Shown piece after piece: positions 10,523-19,179 of a stretch of 37,138 nucleotides of DNA (the first letter of the stretch is position 1; every line of letters begins with the position of its first letter). The stretch spans positions 1 through 37,138 of the forward strand of contig JAJIRX010000927.1 in assembly GCA_023853785.1 (NCBI GenBank), read 5' to 3'. The notes under the pieces were generated by a model that ran no database searches, was not told where the DNA came from, and worked only from the letters and a program-made list of their open reading frames with translations. Source of the stretch: Psilocybe azurescens (lineage: Eukaryota > Basidiomycota > Agaricomycetes > Agaricales > Agrocybaceae). Both the position numbers and the translations under genes were made by a program.

Positions 10523-11448
10523 GTGACAAACATTTTCATATTATAGGGATCTATCCACAGATGTGATTTGAATAGGGCCTAAGGGTAATGAGATGCATTT
10601 CATTCTTTCATAACAAGCCTAGCCTGACTATCATTACCAGTGGGCATTTCATTTCTTTCAATCCAAGTCTGGCTATCATTATTGTGGCCATTTCATTTCT
10701 TTCAAACCTAGCCTGGCTATCATCAGAATTTCATTATCCATAGAACTCATTACTTTGGGACTATTATTATATTTCATAATTTCTGAGTATTTCATTAACA
10801 TTGTAATATCATAACTTCTTGAATTGTAATGCTGAGGATTTCATAATCTTCAAGGATTATCTTATCTCCATGGGGATATTACAAATTTGAAAAACTTTCA
10901 TAAACTAAAGGTGAAGGTATCTCATTACTTCTATATATTTCATTCATTTATTTGGCTATCATAACTTAGAGAATTTAATATAATAGAACCTGCATTGCTA
11001 TATATAATAACAAAAACATATATTTGAGCATTTCCTTATGTTACCACCCCAGGTGGATGGAATCAGGTGATATCTTATATAATGTTTTGATTTGAGGCCA
11101 TAATTTGAAGAGAGCTAAGATATATCTATTAAATAGAGGCAACTAACAGGTCATGCATATGTGTTATATAATCTTATATAATAAATTCCCATCTGCATTG
11201 GAATATATTGGTATTTATCCTGGGATAATGAAATAGGGCACAAGGAAATGAAATGCCTGTTTGTATTGAAAAAAATGAAAGGGCTACAATAATGATAGCC
11301 AGACTTGGATTGAAAGAAATGAAATGCCCACTGGTAATGATAGTCAGGCTAGGCTTGTTATGAAAGAATGAAATGCATCTCATTACCCTTAGGCCCTATT
11401 CAAATCACATCTGTGGATAGGTCCTAAAATATGAAAACTGCTGGTCAC
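10523..11448. mobile_element. 926-bp non-coding inverted-repeat element (MITE-like) in Gypsy-A
   Basis: The first and last ~190 bases are inverted complements (for example ATCTATCCACAGATGTGATT near 10549 against AATCACATCTGTGGATAGGT near 11402). Termini are GTGAC/GTCAC, flanked by TA at 10521-10522 and 11449-11450. Subterminal copies of a CATTTCATTTCTTTCAA ... CTGGCTATCATTA unit are repeated 3-4 times in each arm. No coding frame is present. The TA flanks suggest mobilisation by a Tc1/mariner-type enzyme; the ends TAGTGAC would also suit hAT, but no 8-bp duplication is seen. The RNA would fold into a long hairpin. Confidence 0.85.
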
Positions 11449-11694
11449 TACTATTGGGACTCAATATTTCACCAAGTGTTCGGCCGCAAATCCAGATCGG
11501 TGCCGGACAACACCCCATCACCACAATGCTCAAGACCATCAAGCAACAGCTGGACCCTCATCTGCAGCCCAGGATGTAGTTATGGCAGGACCTTCAGTTT
11601 GAATCTTTTTAATTCTTCTATTCTATTATGTTTGTGACCTCTTCAACTTCTATTTTACTATTCTTCTTTACTTCGTTAGGCCTTTGCTCCACAA
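11449..11694 (+). other. Gypsy-A 3' untranslated tail
   Basis: About 250 bases between the nested element and the polypurine tract. I see no domain; it is the original internal tail of Gypsy-A before the 3' LTR. Confidence 0.5.
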
Positions 11695-11709
11695 AGCCCG
11701 GAGGGCGTA
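11695..11709 (+). other. Polypurine tract of Gypsy-A
   Basis: The purine-rich stretch AGCCCGGAGGGCGTA abuts the 3' LTR, the site where plus-strand DNA priming starts. A similar stretch, GGAGGCGGAGAA, lies before the 5' LTR at 3-14, which is noteworthy because a polypurine tract is not expected there. Confidence 0.7.
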
Positions 11710-12017
11710 TGTGACAGATCGGTACTTATCCTACTTATCACGTTACCTCTTATTATCTTATCTTATCGCGTTGACTTCAATCCCTTTCGTCAACGCCCTT
11801 ATTTGATTCACTTCCCCTATCTTACTATTCTACTCTTGGCTTTGCATCTGTTACTATCCAATGGACTATTAGATAGAGTATATAAAGAGGCCTATTGTAC
11901 TAGCTTAGACCCCAGCGAATACAGTTGTTAAAACAGTCTTTCCCCTTCCTCTAAGAAACTGTGTGCCGAAACAACCTCCTTGTTACTTATAGTCACTCGG
12001 AGTTACCTTTCATCACA
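11710..12017 (+). repeat. 3' LTR of Gypsy-A
   Basis: Direct copy of 15-323 with about five differences, including one C/T and one G/A change and two single-base indels. The TATATAAA box is at 11879-11886. It ends ATCACA at 12017. Confidence 0.95.
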
Positions 12018-12170
12018 GGGTCTCAATGCCACGACGTCACTGTAAGTGTGCCTGGGGATGTGAACATCGGCTGCATCCAAATTGGGGTTCGGAAAGACTG
12101 GGGATGGCGACCATTGGTCATCTGGATCAACGGCGTGGGAACGGGAACGAAGGGTATACCTGGGAGCCAT
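12018..12170 (-). pseudogene. gag: N-terminus of Gypsy-C gag, cut by Gypsy-A
   Basis: On the minus strand an ATG at 12168-12170 opens an uninterrupted 51-codon frame, MAPRYTLRSRSHAV ... HTYSDVVALRP, which runs exactly to the Gypsy-A boundary. Its Arg/Ser-rich start and its YSDVVALRP motif match the corresponding gag region of Gypsy-A, which in corrected frame has a SDVAASRP motif near 620-640. The upstream 12171-12343 would be its leader. The rest of gag and pol is not present to the right, so it should lie left of the window. Confidence 0.7.
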
Positions 12171-12343
12171 AGTTTTTAGTTAATAAAATTTTCAATGATT
12201 TATGTACTGTTTTATAAATTGCAAAGGGGGAAAGGTTGGCTGTCTTGAAGTGGAGGGCTCTGGTTGATCAGACTGGAGTGTACCAAACGTTGAGACGGCG
12301 GGGGAGAGTAGAGAGATAAAAAGTAGAGGTACTGTCAAAAATA

Positions 12344-12713
12344 TGTGACAGTAGTGACTATTGTGACTGTGGGAGTATCGATAGCTTCGTACTGACACAC
12401 AGAATGTATATGGTAGTGAGACTTAAGCACTGAATAGACAGGTATAAATGCTAGTTATTCACTGGGGGATTGTATCTAGAACATGGCCTGTATTTATACT
12501 GTAGAATAGAGTCCTAAGACTATGTAAAAGGGTCTAGATAAAGAGGTAATATTCAGGGTTATTGGTAAGGAATGGTTTCAGATGAAAAGGGATAGTAAAG
12601 AATGGAGAGGTATAACTCGTGTATAGATCGATGGAATGGAATGAAGTCGAAATTAAAAGATAAGATAAAGAGACAGATAATCAGTCAGTAAGGAAAGTAC
12701 CGGATCGTCACAT
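12344..12713 (-). repeat. LTR of Gypsy-C, minus strand
   Basis: Read on the minus strand this 370-bp block starts TGTGACGATCCGGTACTT and ends CTACTGTCACA. It parallels the Gypsy-A LTR (start TGTGACAGATCGGTACTT, end GTCACA). The internal side continues TATTTTTGAC, exactly as after the Gypsy-A 5' LTR. A TATAAATA box lies at 12491-12498 on the minus strand. It is the 5' LTR of a related family. Confidence 0.85.
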
Positions 12714-12879
12714 CACAGCACACCGAGAAATTCGACCTCTCTACGTCAGATCGCCAAAAGGTTCATGAAAACATTTAGTTGCCATTAGGCTCCAACTCAC
12801 TCACTCATTTGTTTCTAGAAGCTCATGCTGATGTCACCGAGCAGCGAGACTACCGATTTGAAGACTACCATCATGGGAA
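12714..12879. other. Short unassigned interval
   Basis: About 165 bases between the Gypsy-C LTR and the next repeat. A plus-strand frame reads LFLEAHADVTEQRDYRFEDY from about 12808, which could be an exon remnant, but nothing more supports it. Confidence 0.3.
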
Positions 12880-13399
12880 AGGACCTGACATATGGCCAAA
12901 ATGTGGTTGGCAAAAAACCCAAAATCTCAATATTTGTGTCTGGACACCATGGTCCAAATCTGTCCGGATTTGCGTCCTTTTGGTTTCAATTTTTTGTCCG
13001 GATTTTGGCAACGACCTCCGAAAAAGGCCATTTTTTCTGCGTTAGGTCAATTTTAAATAGCCAACGCCCTATAAGGCAATGCAGTATTGTAAAATTTTCC
13101 AAGTGTTCCCATGCATATATGGTACTTTCTTGACATTGGAAAACAAACAAATATACGTTACATCAGGATTGAACCTATACTTCATCATAACGATGCGCAA
13201 GCCTCAAACCACTCTACCATTTGTCCATATTCCGATGACAACATTTTAAAAATTTGCGTCTCTTGTCCGATAATTTAAGACGTCCTTTTTTTGATTTTCG
13301 AGCTATTTTGTCCGGATTCTACGACATCATTTTCCAAAAAATCTCAAATTTTTGTCCGTATTTGCCAATGACATTTTGGCCATATGTCAGGGGTCCTTG
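12880..13399. mobile_element. ~520-bp inverted-repeat element with tRNA-like core
   Basis: The left end GGACCTGACATATGGCCAAA (12881) is matched in inverted orientation by the right end, where TTTGGCCATATGTCAGGGGTCC occurs around 13374-13395. The arms are about 37-40 bp with one small indel. TGGGAA occurs immediately outside both ends (12874-12879 and 13400-13405) and may be the target duplication. Inside are repeated TGTCCGGATTT motifs. There is no credible coding frame. Confidence 0.7.
13155..13227 (-). ncRNA. tRNA-like pol III promoter pair (decayed tRNA or SINE head)
   Basis: On the minus strand TGGTAGAGTGG (13209-13219) matches a pol III A box and GGTTCAATCC (13166-13175) matches a B box, with about 33 bases between them, the spacing of a tRNA gene. 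The arrangement before the A box also gives GGACAAA as a possible acceptor strand. The 3' acceptor and T-stem do not pair well, so a working tRNA is unlikely. A tRNA-derived SINE head or a decayed tRNA gene fits better. Confidence 0.45.
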
Positions 13400-13405
13400 T
13401 GGGAA

Positions 13406-14106
13406 GCCAGCTCAGCATTTGTTCATGTGCCTAGTTTGTCAATAAATAGTATGCCCAGCTGCCATCAGATCATTATGTTCTGACACCATTTAATGACAGT
13501 AGTTATTTATCAAAATGGCATCATTAAATAATGTTTTATCAGCAGCAGCAAATAGTGCTCAGAGAACACTGTTAGCTGGGTTGCTGAATCACTATCAAAT
13601 GGTGTCTTTGGCACAGGATAAATTACCATTAAGTCATGTTCATAAAATAGCATTTAATAATGTCTGCAAACACGCTATGCAGAGGCGCTCCTGCTTAGCA
13701 TTTAGCAATGTCCCAGATGCCCTATTTAAAGGTGCTTCAGCCCCTTATTTAGTGGTGTCTCAGATAACACTGCCAAAGGTGCTCCTGCTATGCTATTAAG
13801 CAATGTCTTGGATATGCCACTAATAAGTGTTACATTTGCAGACTAATATGATTCAATTAAACAGACTAATATGAGTAAAAAAATACACTGTAATGTAATA
13901 ATAAAACTGTGTAGAGCCTAGTGAGATGCTCAAGCGTCCAGAAAATAAATAAAAAGACTATTTAAGCACTTTATTAGAGACATTATTAGGTGGGTTTAGG
14001 AACAGCACAGTGTGATGATTGATACAGCCCAGGCCCAGCCTTCACTTCAAATGATGATCAGTTCAGTAGAAACAGCTCACAAAATCAATTCATGTACTTT
14101 TGGTGC
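13406..14106. other. No recognisable gene; short degenerate repeats
   Basis: A 95-codon plus-strand frame (13515-13799, starting ATG) exists. Much of it consists of a loosely repeated phrase (GCATTTAATAATGTC, GCATTTAGCAATGTC, CTATTAAGCAATGTC), so it is more likely repeat-derived than a gene. Confidence 0.5.
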
Positions 14107-14448
14107 ATGGGGAATGGCACAGATAACCCCTGGGTATCTTGTGCTATACTGGTACCCATACCTGTGGCGAGCCCTACCCGCAACCCAGCGGGTTTACCCG
14201 TCAAAACAAGCCCAAAAAAACCTGAATAGTTGAGAAATGAGGAGATAGATCAGAAACAGTGAATTTCACTGTTTCCTTTCTATCTCACTCAATTCTCAAC
14301 CATTTAGAGACATTCTAGAGCTCGTTTAAAAGCTCACGGATACTAAAATTGTTACCTATACCCATACCCGTGTGTACCTATACCCATATCCGTGTGTACC
14401 TATACCTGTAACCCGCACAGGTTCAAAAACCTGTGCCATTCCCTATGT
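14107..14448. mobile_element. Foldback element, ~340 bp
   Basis: Ends are inverted copies of GGAATGGCACAG (about 14112 and 14432-14443). The interior holds an almost perfect 72-base hairpin at 14229-14300 (arms begin GTTGAGAAATGAGG and end AATTCTCAAC, with a GAAACAGTGAA/TTCACTGTTTC core). A short tandem CCTATACCCATACCCGTGTG-like repeat follows at 14355-14410. It is non-coding and looks like a small non-autonomous transposon. No clear target duplication was found. Confidence 0.6.
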
Positions 14449-14619
14449 GTAGTTGACATTGCTGAAGCTGACATATGTAAGAGCTGTTTATGATAAAAAT
14501 ATAAGCCCATACATGTGTTTCTCGAAGTGGGCGGGAAAATGGCAGCCAAGGAATGATACCGTAGGTGGCTCTCCTCAGTCTACAACTCAAATCTTCTGTC
14601 TATGGAAAGGTTGCATAGA

Positions 14620-15300
14620 TTGTTTGAAAATTAGATACTATTTTAATACCTATCTGCAAACATTGTTACATGAACATTTATTCTAGAGATTGGAGCTGCA
14701 TACGAAATATGTATTGATTGTATTTAAAAATTCTGCAGAAGCGGAGGCCATACTGCGCTTCAATGGCTGATAGCAGAGGTCATACAGCTAGGGAAACAGA
14801 TGAATTCAATGCCTTTATTACTACCTATTTACTGAAATTTTGAATGAACATTTATTGTTGACAGATTGGAGCTGCATATAAAATATGTATTGAATGTATT
14901 TAAAAATTCTGCAAAAGCGGAGGCCATTCTGTGCTTCAATGGCTGGTGGTGGAGGCCGTACAGCTAGTAAAATAGATGAATTCCATACCTATTTTACTGC
15001 TTATTTACCGCATTTTTGAATGAACATTTATTCTTGACAGATTGGAGCTGCATATGAAATATGTGTTGAATGTATTTAAAAATTCTGCAGAAGCGGAGGC
15101 CATATAGCTTGGAAACCACATAAATTTCTTACCTATTTTACTACCTATTTACCGCATTTTTGAATGACCATTTATTCTTAAAGAACAGAGCTGCATATAA
15201 AATATGTATTGAATGTAATTTAAAATTCTGCAAAAGCGGAGGCCATTCTGTACTTCAATGCTTAATTGCGGAGTCCATGAAGCCAGGAAACTGGATAAAT
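14620..15300. repeat. Tandem array, ~176-bp unit, four copies
   Basis: The anchor TGGAGCTGCATA recurs at 14691, 14867, 15043 and, degenerate, 15186, giving periods of 176, 176 and 143. Each unit also carries ATTTAAAAATTCTGC and AAGCGGAGGCCAT, and CTATTTACCGCATTTTTGAA. The third unit has lost about 33 bases. Flanking sequence before 14691 resembles the end of a further unit. It is non-coding. Confidence 0.9.
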
Positions 15301-15690
15301 TGGAGTGGACCTCTGGCTCTATTTCTTCCCCAATTTTCCCTACAATTGAATCTAGATTAGTAAACCAACCATGTTAAAAGTATCAAAATAGGGATGAAAA
15401 TATCCCATGGAATGGTCATTAGAACGGCGGTAGCCAGTACCAAATTTGCTGCAAACCGGCTGCCGAAATCAAAAAATTTCCCCACAGGGCCAGTGTGTTA
15501 TGACTTCAGGCTTATATTCACGTGCGTGGATAAAGCTGACAGTCAAGTAGTCAAGAACAGCGAAGTTCCAAGCAGTATCAAGTAAGAGTAGATTAGATTC
15601 TCAAGAACATGCTAAGGAACAATAGCAGTGTCTACTGGCTATTTAAGCATTTTGAGTATCTACAAAGATAGTACAAAATGAGTCCAAGTA

Positions 15691-15801
15691 TGAGTCAAGC
15701 ATAGGATGAGTCACGATGGTGCCATCGACATGAGTCAGAATGTGAGTCAAGAAGTGAGTCAGAACGGAAGCGAGTCATAACGGTGTCGACAATGTGAGTC
15801 A
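15691..15801 (+). promoter_or_regulatory. Cluster of six TGAGTCA sites in the solo LTR
   Basis: Exact TGAGTCA occurs at 15691, 15707, 15731, 15743, 15755 and 15795, with CGAGTCA variants at about 15771 and 15819. TGAGTCA is the consensus of Gcn4/AP-1 bZIP factors; in fungi Gcn4/CpcA orthologues respond to amino-acid starvation. The cluster lies 60-170 bases upstream of the TATA box on the same strand. Binding is inferred from the motif only. Confidence 0.6.
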
Positions 15802-15832
15802 GAGTAGAACGAGTCAAATATACGATCACATG

Positions 15833-15868
15833 ATGTTGTCCATCATGTGATAAGAAGGCTTTTATATA
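15833..15868 (+). promoter_or_regulatory. Core promoter of the solo LTR: palindrome plus TATA
   Basis: An interrupted palindrome CACATGATG ... CATCATGTG is followed directly by TTTTATATACC. It is placed as a proximal element and TATA box for LTR transcription. Confidence 0.5.
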
Positions 15869-15925
15869 CCGAAAATGAAATGAAAAGAAAAAGAAAAGGG
15901 AAAATAAAGTGTCTGTAACACAGTG

Positions 15926-16284
15926 TTTGGTGTATCAGGGATGGGCCCACTTGACACTGTACCTCACATGAGAATTTTAGGCCCTCACTTGATACTGTGA
16001 CAAGCACAAGATAATTGGCTTTTCAGTGAGCCTCTTCAGGCTGTGTGACACATTAGATCATAAATAATTCAAATTCTGTATGGTAGATCATTCAATCACT
16101 GTCCCATGTGTCCAAATGTATATAAGTGAGCAGTGATACGTTCACAAAAGATGAGGAAACTACGAAATAAGCAGTATTGTCTCACAGCTAAGCAGTATGA
16201 ATGGCATAATTATGTCTAAATACTGGACGGTTGGGCTAACTATTGTAAGCAACAATATACTACCTGTAAAAGATGTAACTACAT
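15926..16284. other. No gene seen
   Basis: AT-rich sequence between the solo LTR and Gypsy-B with only short frames. A near-duplicate phrase CACTTGACACTGT / CACTTGATACTGT at 15949 and 15985 is the only structure noted. Confidence 0.5.
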
Positions 16285-16288
16285 GTTG

Positions 16289-16907
16289 TGAAGAGATAGT
16301 AAGTGCGGTGTGTGTGAGGTTTGTAGACTCCGTCTACAAGGCCTAAGGGTTTATGTTTGTAAGAGAATAGAGTAAAATGAGCGAACACGGATTTAAATCG
16401 TCGAGTGCAAATTCACTCCGAAACGATGCGAGTCAATATGGGGTGAAATGTCACTGTATTCAACTGAGGATTCCCAGATGGAATCCTCTCCTATTCTATA
16501 CAAATGTCTACCTTACTATAATTTTAGTTTTTAAGTACTAAGGAAGCCGAGATTTTCTTTATCTGCGAATGAGGGATGAGAAAGGGAATAGAATTAGGAG
16601 ACGGTTGGGCAAAGGCGGGGCAATTGCGAGCCAAGGCGCACGGCGCACAACCTTACCTGTTATGGTCGGTCTTGGCTTGTGTGGCGTATTTCTTTTTCTT
16701 GTCTACGAATTTGACGCCCAGTCCGTTTGTTATCTTGATCGAACTCCTGAGTACTGTAGAAATTGAAATAAATATTATCATATGATTCCCGTGCGATAGG
16801 GCGATAGGAATGTGAATATTCAGAACGTGTCCCCATCCGTGCGATATGGTCACGTTAGTGTTTGTGTTGTGTTGCTTCCCGGGCTCGTGCTCGATGGGTT
16901 CCTCACA
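16289..16907 (-). repeat. 3' LTR of Gypsy-B
   Basis: On the minus strand the LTR starts TGTGAGGAACC and ends CTCTTCA. It is about 97-98% identical to 23419-24038; the substitutions I can see are all transitions, with a few 1-3 base indels. Confidence 0.95.
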
Positions 16908-16922
16908 CCTCCCGGAACTATA
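16908..16922 (-). other. Polypurine tract candidate of Gypsy-B
   Basis: On the minus strand the bases before the 3' LTR read ATAGTTCCGGGAGG, a short purine run at the place where plus-strand priming is expected. Confidence 0.55.
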
Positions 16923-16979
16923 AATGTTGACTTCCATGTCAACACGTCCATACCCGCGCCAGATAATCTTTACTCTGCT

Positions 16980-17621
16980 ATGCTGAAAGTGTTCACATCC
17001 CGTTCCCTTCATCGGATTAACCTCTTTGCCACCCAACATTGGCACTACAGCATGAACGAGACCATAGCTGCCGGATTGCGCGTGCTCAGCGAAGGCATTC
17101 ATGGAATGCGAGGTGAATACAGCAACTATATCCGCTTCCTCGATGCCGTGGTAAGTCGTGTCACGGTTAAATTGGTTTGGGCGACTGACATGACTACCAT
17201 TCCAGCGTGGAATGGCCCAAAGTCACCAGGCCATGGTCGAGCTTGACGTGATCCCTACTGTCCCCGATCGGGAGCTGGTGACCTTCCAACAGGTCATAGA
17301 GAAGGGGCGGCCGAACAGGTCCCACGATGTGCACAGCGGGACGCAATTGCAGCGGTGTATACTATTATGGATATTGGCCAGCGTGAGATTCGATATCACA
17401 GCCTGGTATGTCGACCGGATCGAGAAGTGCATTTTCGGGGTGAGAGCCCCATATACGTGCCATCGGACGATGATGACATGCTGCCCCTTGAGGAGCAGAA
17501 GGCGACGTCCATAGAAGGTCCATGGAAGCAGAGGAAGGGCCAGATCGAGATGTCTTGGATCGAGGAGTGCAATGGGGAGTTCAAGTGGTACTTAGCTGTT
17601 TTTTTTTTTTTTATTAGTTGA
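16980..17621 (+). CDS. Antisense, intron-containing reading frame inside Gypsy-B; function unknown
   Basis: This protein-like frame is on the strand opposite to gag-pol. The first in-frame ATG is 16980; the open frame itself begins upstream near 16800 inside the LTR, so the true start is uncertain. Exon 1 reads RINLFATQHWHYSMNETI and GMRGEYSNYIRFLDAV. A textbook intron follows at 17151-17205: GTAAGT donor, CTGAC branch site, CAG acceptor, 55 nt. Exon 2 reads MAQSHQAMVELDVIPTVPD. After a one-base shift near 17310 comes QRDAIAAVYTIMDIGQREI, then an acidic PSDDDDMLPLEEQK tail and SWIEECNGEFKWYLA. The splice restores the frame. It runs tail-to-tail toward pol, which ends at 17733. I recognise no family. 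It may be an accessory gene of the element or a captured host gene. Confidence 0.6.
17151..17205 (+). other. Spliceosomal intron in the antisense frame
   Basis: GTAAGT donor, CTGAC branch sequence about 18 bases before the TTCCAG acceptor, total 55 nt. Removing it joins exon 1 at a codon boundary (Val) to the exon 2 frame. Confidence 0.75.
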
Positions 17622-17732
17622 AATTTGAAAGAAAGTGGCTGAATAGAATAGAAAGATGTTAAGGAATTTTTATGGAACAGAACAGGATGATATGAATAAA
17701 TTTGAAACGAGCATTGAGGGATACGAGAATGA

Positions 17733-18328
17733 TCAACTGAGGTTAACGTCTAGTGGATTCCCGCTGTCGTGGGTGTGATCTTCCAGGTGCATAAGATCTT
17801 CGTCGGACATGCTAGTCACAGGTACCGAGGCTAGATTACGTGCCATATATGGAATGAGTCTGAATGCTGCAAAACGGAGCTTTGAGATAGACCCATCCAG
17901 CTCGCTGAGAACATAGGCTCCACCAGTCGTACGTTTCACTACAAGCATTGGCCCGAGATATCGAGGTTTAGTCTTGTTTTGAAGGCCTTTGTCAAACCTG
18001 GAGTTCCGTACAAGAACCAGTGCCCCTGGTTGGAAGTTGAAATCGATAACTTTCCCAGCGTTATCCTTTTCCATTTGCTGAACAGCCACCCAGCGCGCCT
18101 TAAGTACTTGTTCATGAACTCGATGTAAATCTGTGGGCCGTTTCTGCAACATTTTGCTCGCTCAGCAATTAAATCTTCCGTGGAAACGAGCTTGGAGAGA
18201 GAGGGAGCAAGATATGTTGCTTCTGCTAGGTCGAACGGAAAGAGTGGCTCCACACCATGGGCAAGGTAGTATGGCGAGTAACCAGTGGATTTTTGAACGG
18301 TGACCCTTCGGCCCAGAACACAGACCAT
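17733..18328 (-). pseudogene. pol (IN): Gypsy-B integrase C-terminal region
   Basis: The segment follows the integrase core and carries GYSPYYLAHGVEPLFPFDL, a common C-terminal flank of the gypsy integrase core (the host range loop). Then, in a shifted frame, come FQPGALVLVRNSRFDK and KPRYLGPMLVVKRTTGGAYV (GPY/F module, about 17905-17965). The end, DEDLMHLEDHTHDSGNPL, is acidic, with the stop at about 17733-17735. No chromodomain is seen, in contrast to Gypsy-A. One clear frameshift lies near 18145. Confidence 0.88.
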
Positions 18329-18992
18329 ACTACGTCAAGCCATCGTGATTCATTGCCGTCACAAGCTTTCATAATCGATTCCCGCACATCAAAGTGTCTT
18401 CACTCTATTGGGCCTTGTGCCCAAGAGTTATATGGCGATACACGAATGTGGTGGATGTTGTACTTATCAGCCAGAGTGCTGCGCAGCCTGTAGATACTGA
18501 GGTGCGTTGTCTGTAACAATAACCTCGATAGCACCCCAGCGGCACAGTATCTGCAGAAGAAAGTCAGATATGGCCTTGAAATCATCGCTGCGAGTCGTGG
18601 ACCACTCTGGATACGATATAAGGGAGCATCGAGCATGTAAAATGTATCGGAATCCGCGAACCTGTGGCATAAGCATAGTGTCGACGTAAATCTTTCTGAA
18701 TAGACCTGCAGGAGTTGGCACCGATGGGGGAATAATTATTTTCTGTAGGCTCCGAGTCTGGCAGTCATGGCATGTTTGGATATACCATTTGACATCGGCA
18801 TCAAGATAGGGCCACCAGAACCGCTCCAAAAAGTCGTAGAGGGCGAACTGTGAAGATTCCTTTGTGTCCCAAGTCATCATGAGCCTGTTTTATCAGGTTA
18901 TACCTGCGATCCTCCGGTATAACAAGTTTGTGGCGTCCAAGTCGATTTTTCCGCCACAGCTGACCATCTAAAACAAAGAATTCTGCAGCCAT
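18329..18992 (-). pseudogene. pol (IN): Gypsy-B integrase zinc finger and catalytic core
   Basis: HDDLGHKGIFT (about 18855-18890) and CHDCQTR form the HHCC zinc finger. The core has IYVDTMLMP (first Asp, near 18680), AIEVIVTDNAPQY (second Asp, near 18510) and after a frame change IRVSPYNSWAQGPIE (catalytic Glu, near 18400). This fits D,D-35-E. Frameshifts occur near 18860 and 18485. Confidence 0.9.
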
Positions 18993-19179
18993 ACGAATAA
19001 ATCTTGTGTATTCCCAGTCAGTAATTCCGTTTGGTCGTTCCAGGTCAGTCAGAAAGGCTTGGATCCGAAGAACCTGTTTATCTCAAGCCTGCGCCTTCGG
19101 GTTCCGAGGAATTAAGGGAATATCCACAGCAAACGAGCTCACAAGTTCTGTAGGTGAGCTATGGCGAGCACGATCAGTT

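Larger units (their letters stand above)
15..12017 (+). mobile_element. Gypsy-A: Ty3/gypsy LTR retrotransposon with two nested insertions
   Basis: The element is bounded by two near-identical 308-309 bp LTRs that start TGTGAC and end CA. The internal order gag, protease, RT, RNase H, integrase is the Ty3/gypsy order, and the integrase tail looks like a chromodomain, so a chromovirus-like member is likely. Two later insertions, 5184-6798 and 10523-11448, interrupt it; without them the element is about 9.5 kb. No flanking target duplication is visible: the five bases before 15 are GAGAA and those after 12017 are GGGTC. Nearly every coding domain has frameshifts or stops, so this copy cannot be autonomous. 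The LTRs differ at only about five places, so the insertion itself looks recent. Confidence 0.95.
15496..15920 (+). repeat. Solo LTR with 5-bp target duplication
   Basis: The 425-bp block begins TGTTATGACTTC and ends CTGTAACA, giving TGTTA...TAACA inverted termini. It is flanked by a perfect direct repeat CAGTG (15491-15495 and 15921-15925). A TATATA box (15863-15868), an AATAAA signal (15903-15908) and a dense upstream motif cluster give it a complete promoter-to-polyadenylation layout. TGTTA...TAACA ends are usual for Ty1/copia LTRs. No second copy is in the window, so this is what recombination between two LTRs leaves behind. Confidence 0.88.

Noticed and set aside
10521..11450. hAT origin for the 926-bp inverted-repeat element
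   Set aside because: The ends TAGTGAC would fit, but the 8 bases outside (GAGAGTGG and CTATTGGG) do not match; TA flanks fit a Tc1/mariner-type origin better.
13515..13799. 95-codon plus-strand frame starting ATG
   Set aside because: Its sequence is largely a degenerate short repeat and has no recognisable protein feature.
16569..16766. Small ATG frame in the Gypsy-B LTR (MRDEKGN...), with a related one at 23706-23897
   Set aside because: The two LTR copies do not keep the same frame because of a one-base indel in a G run, so coding constraint is not supported; the similarity is simply LTR duplication.
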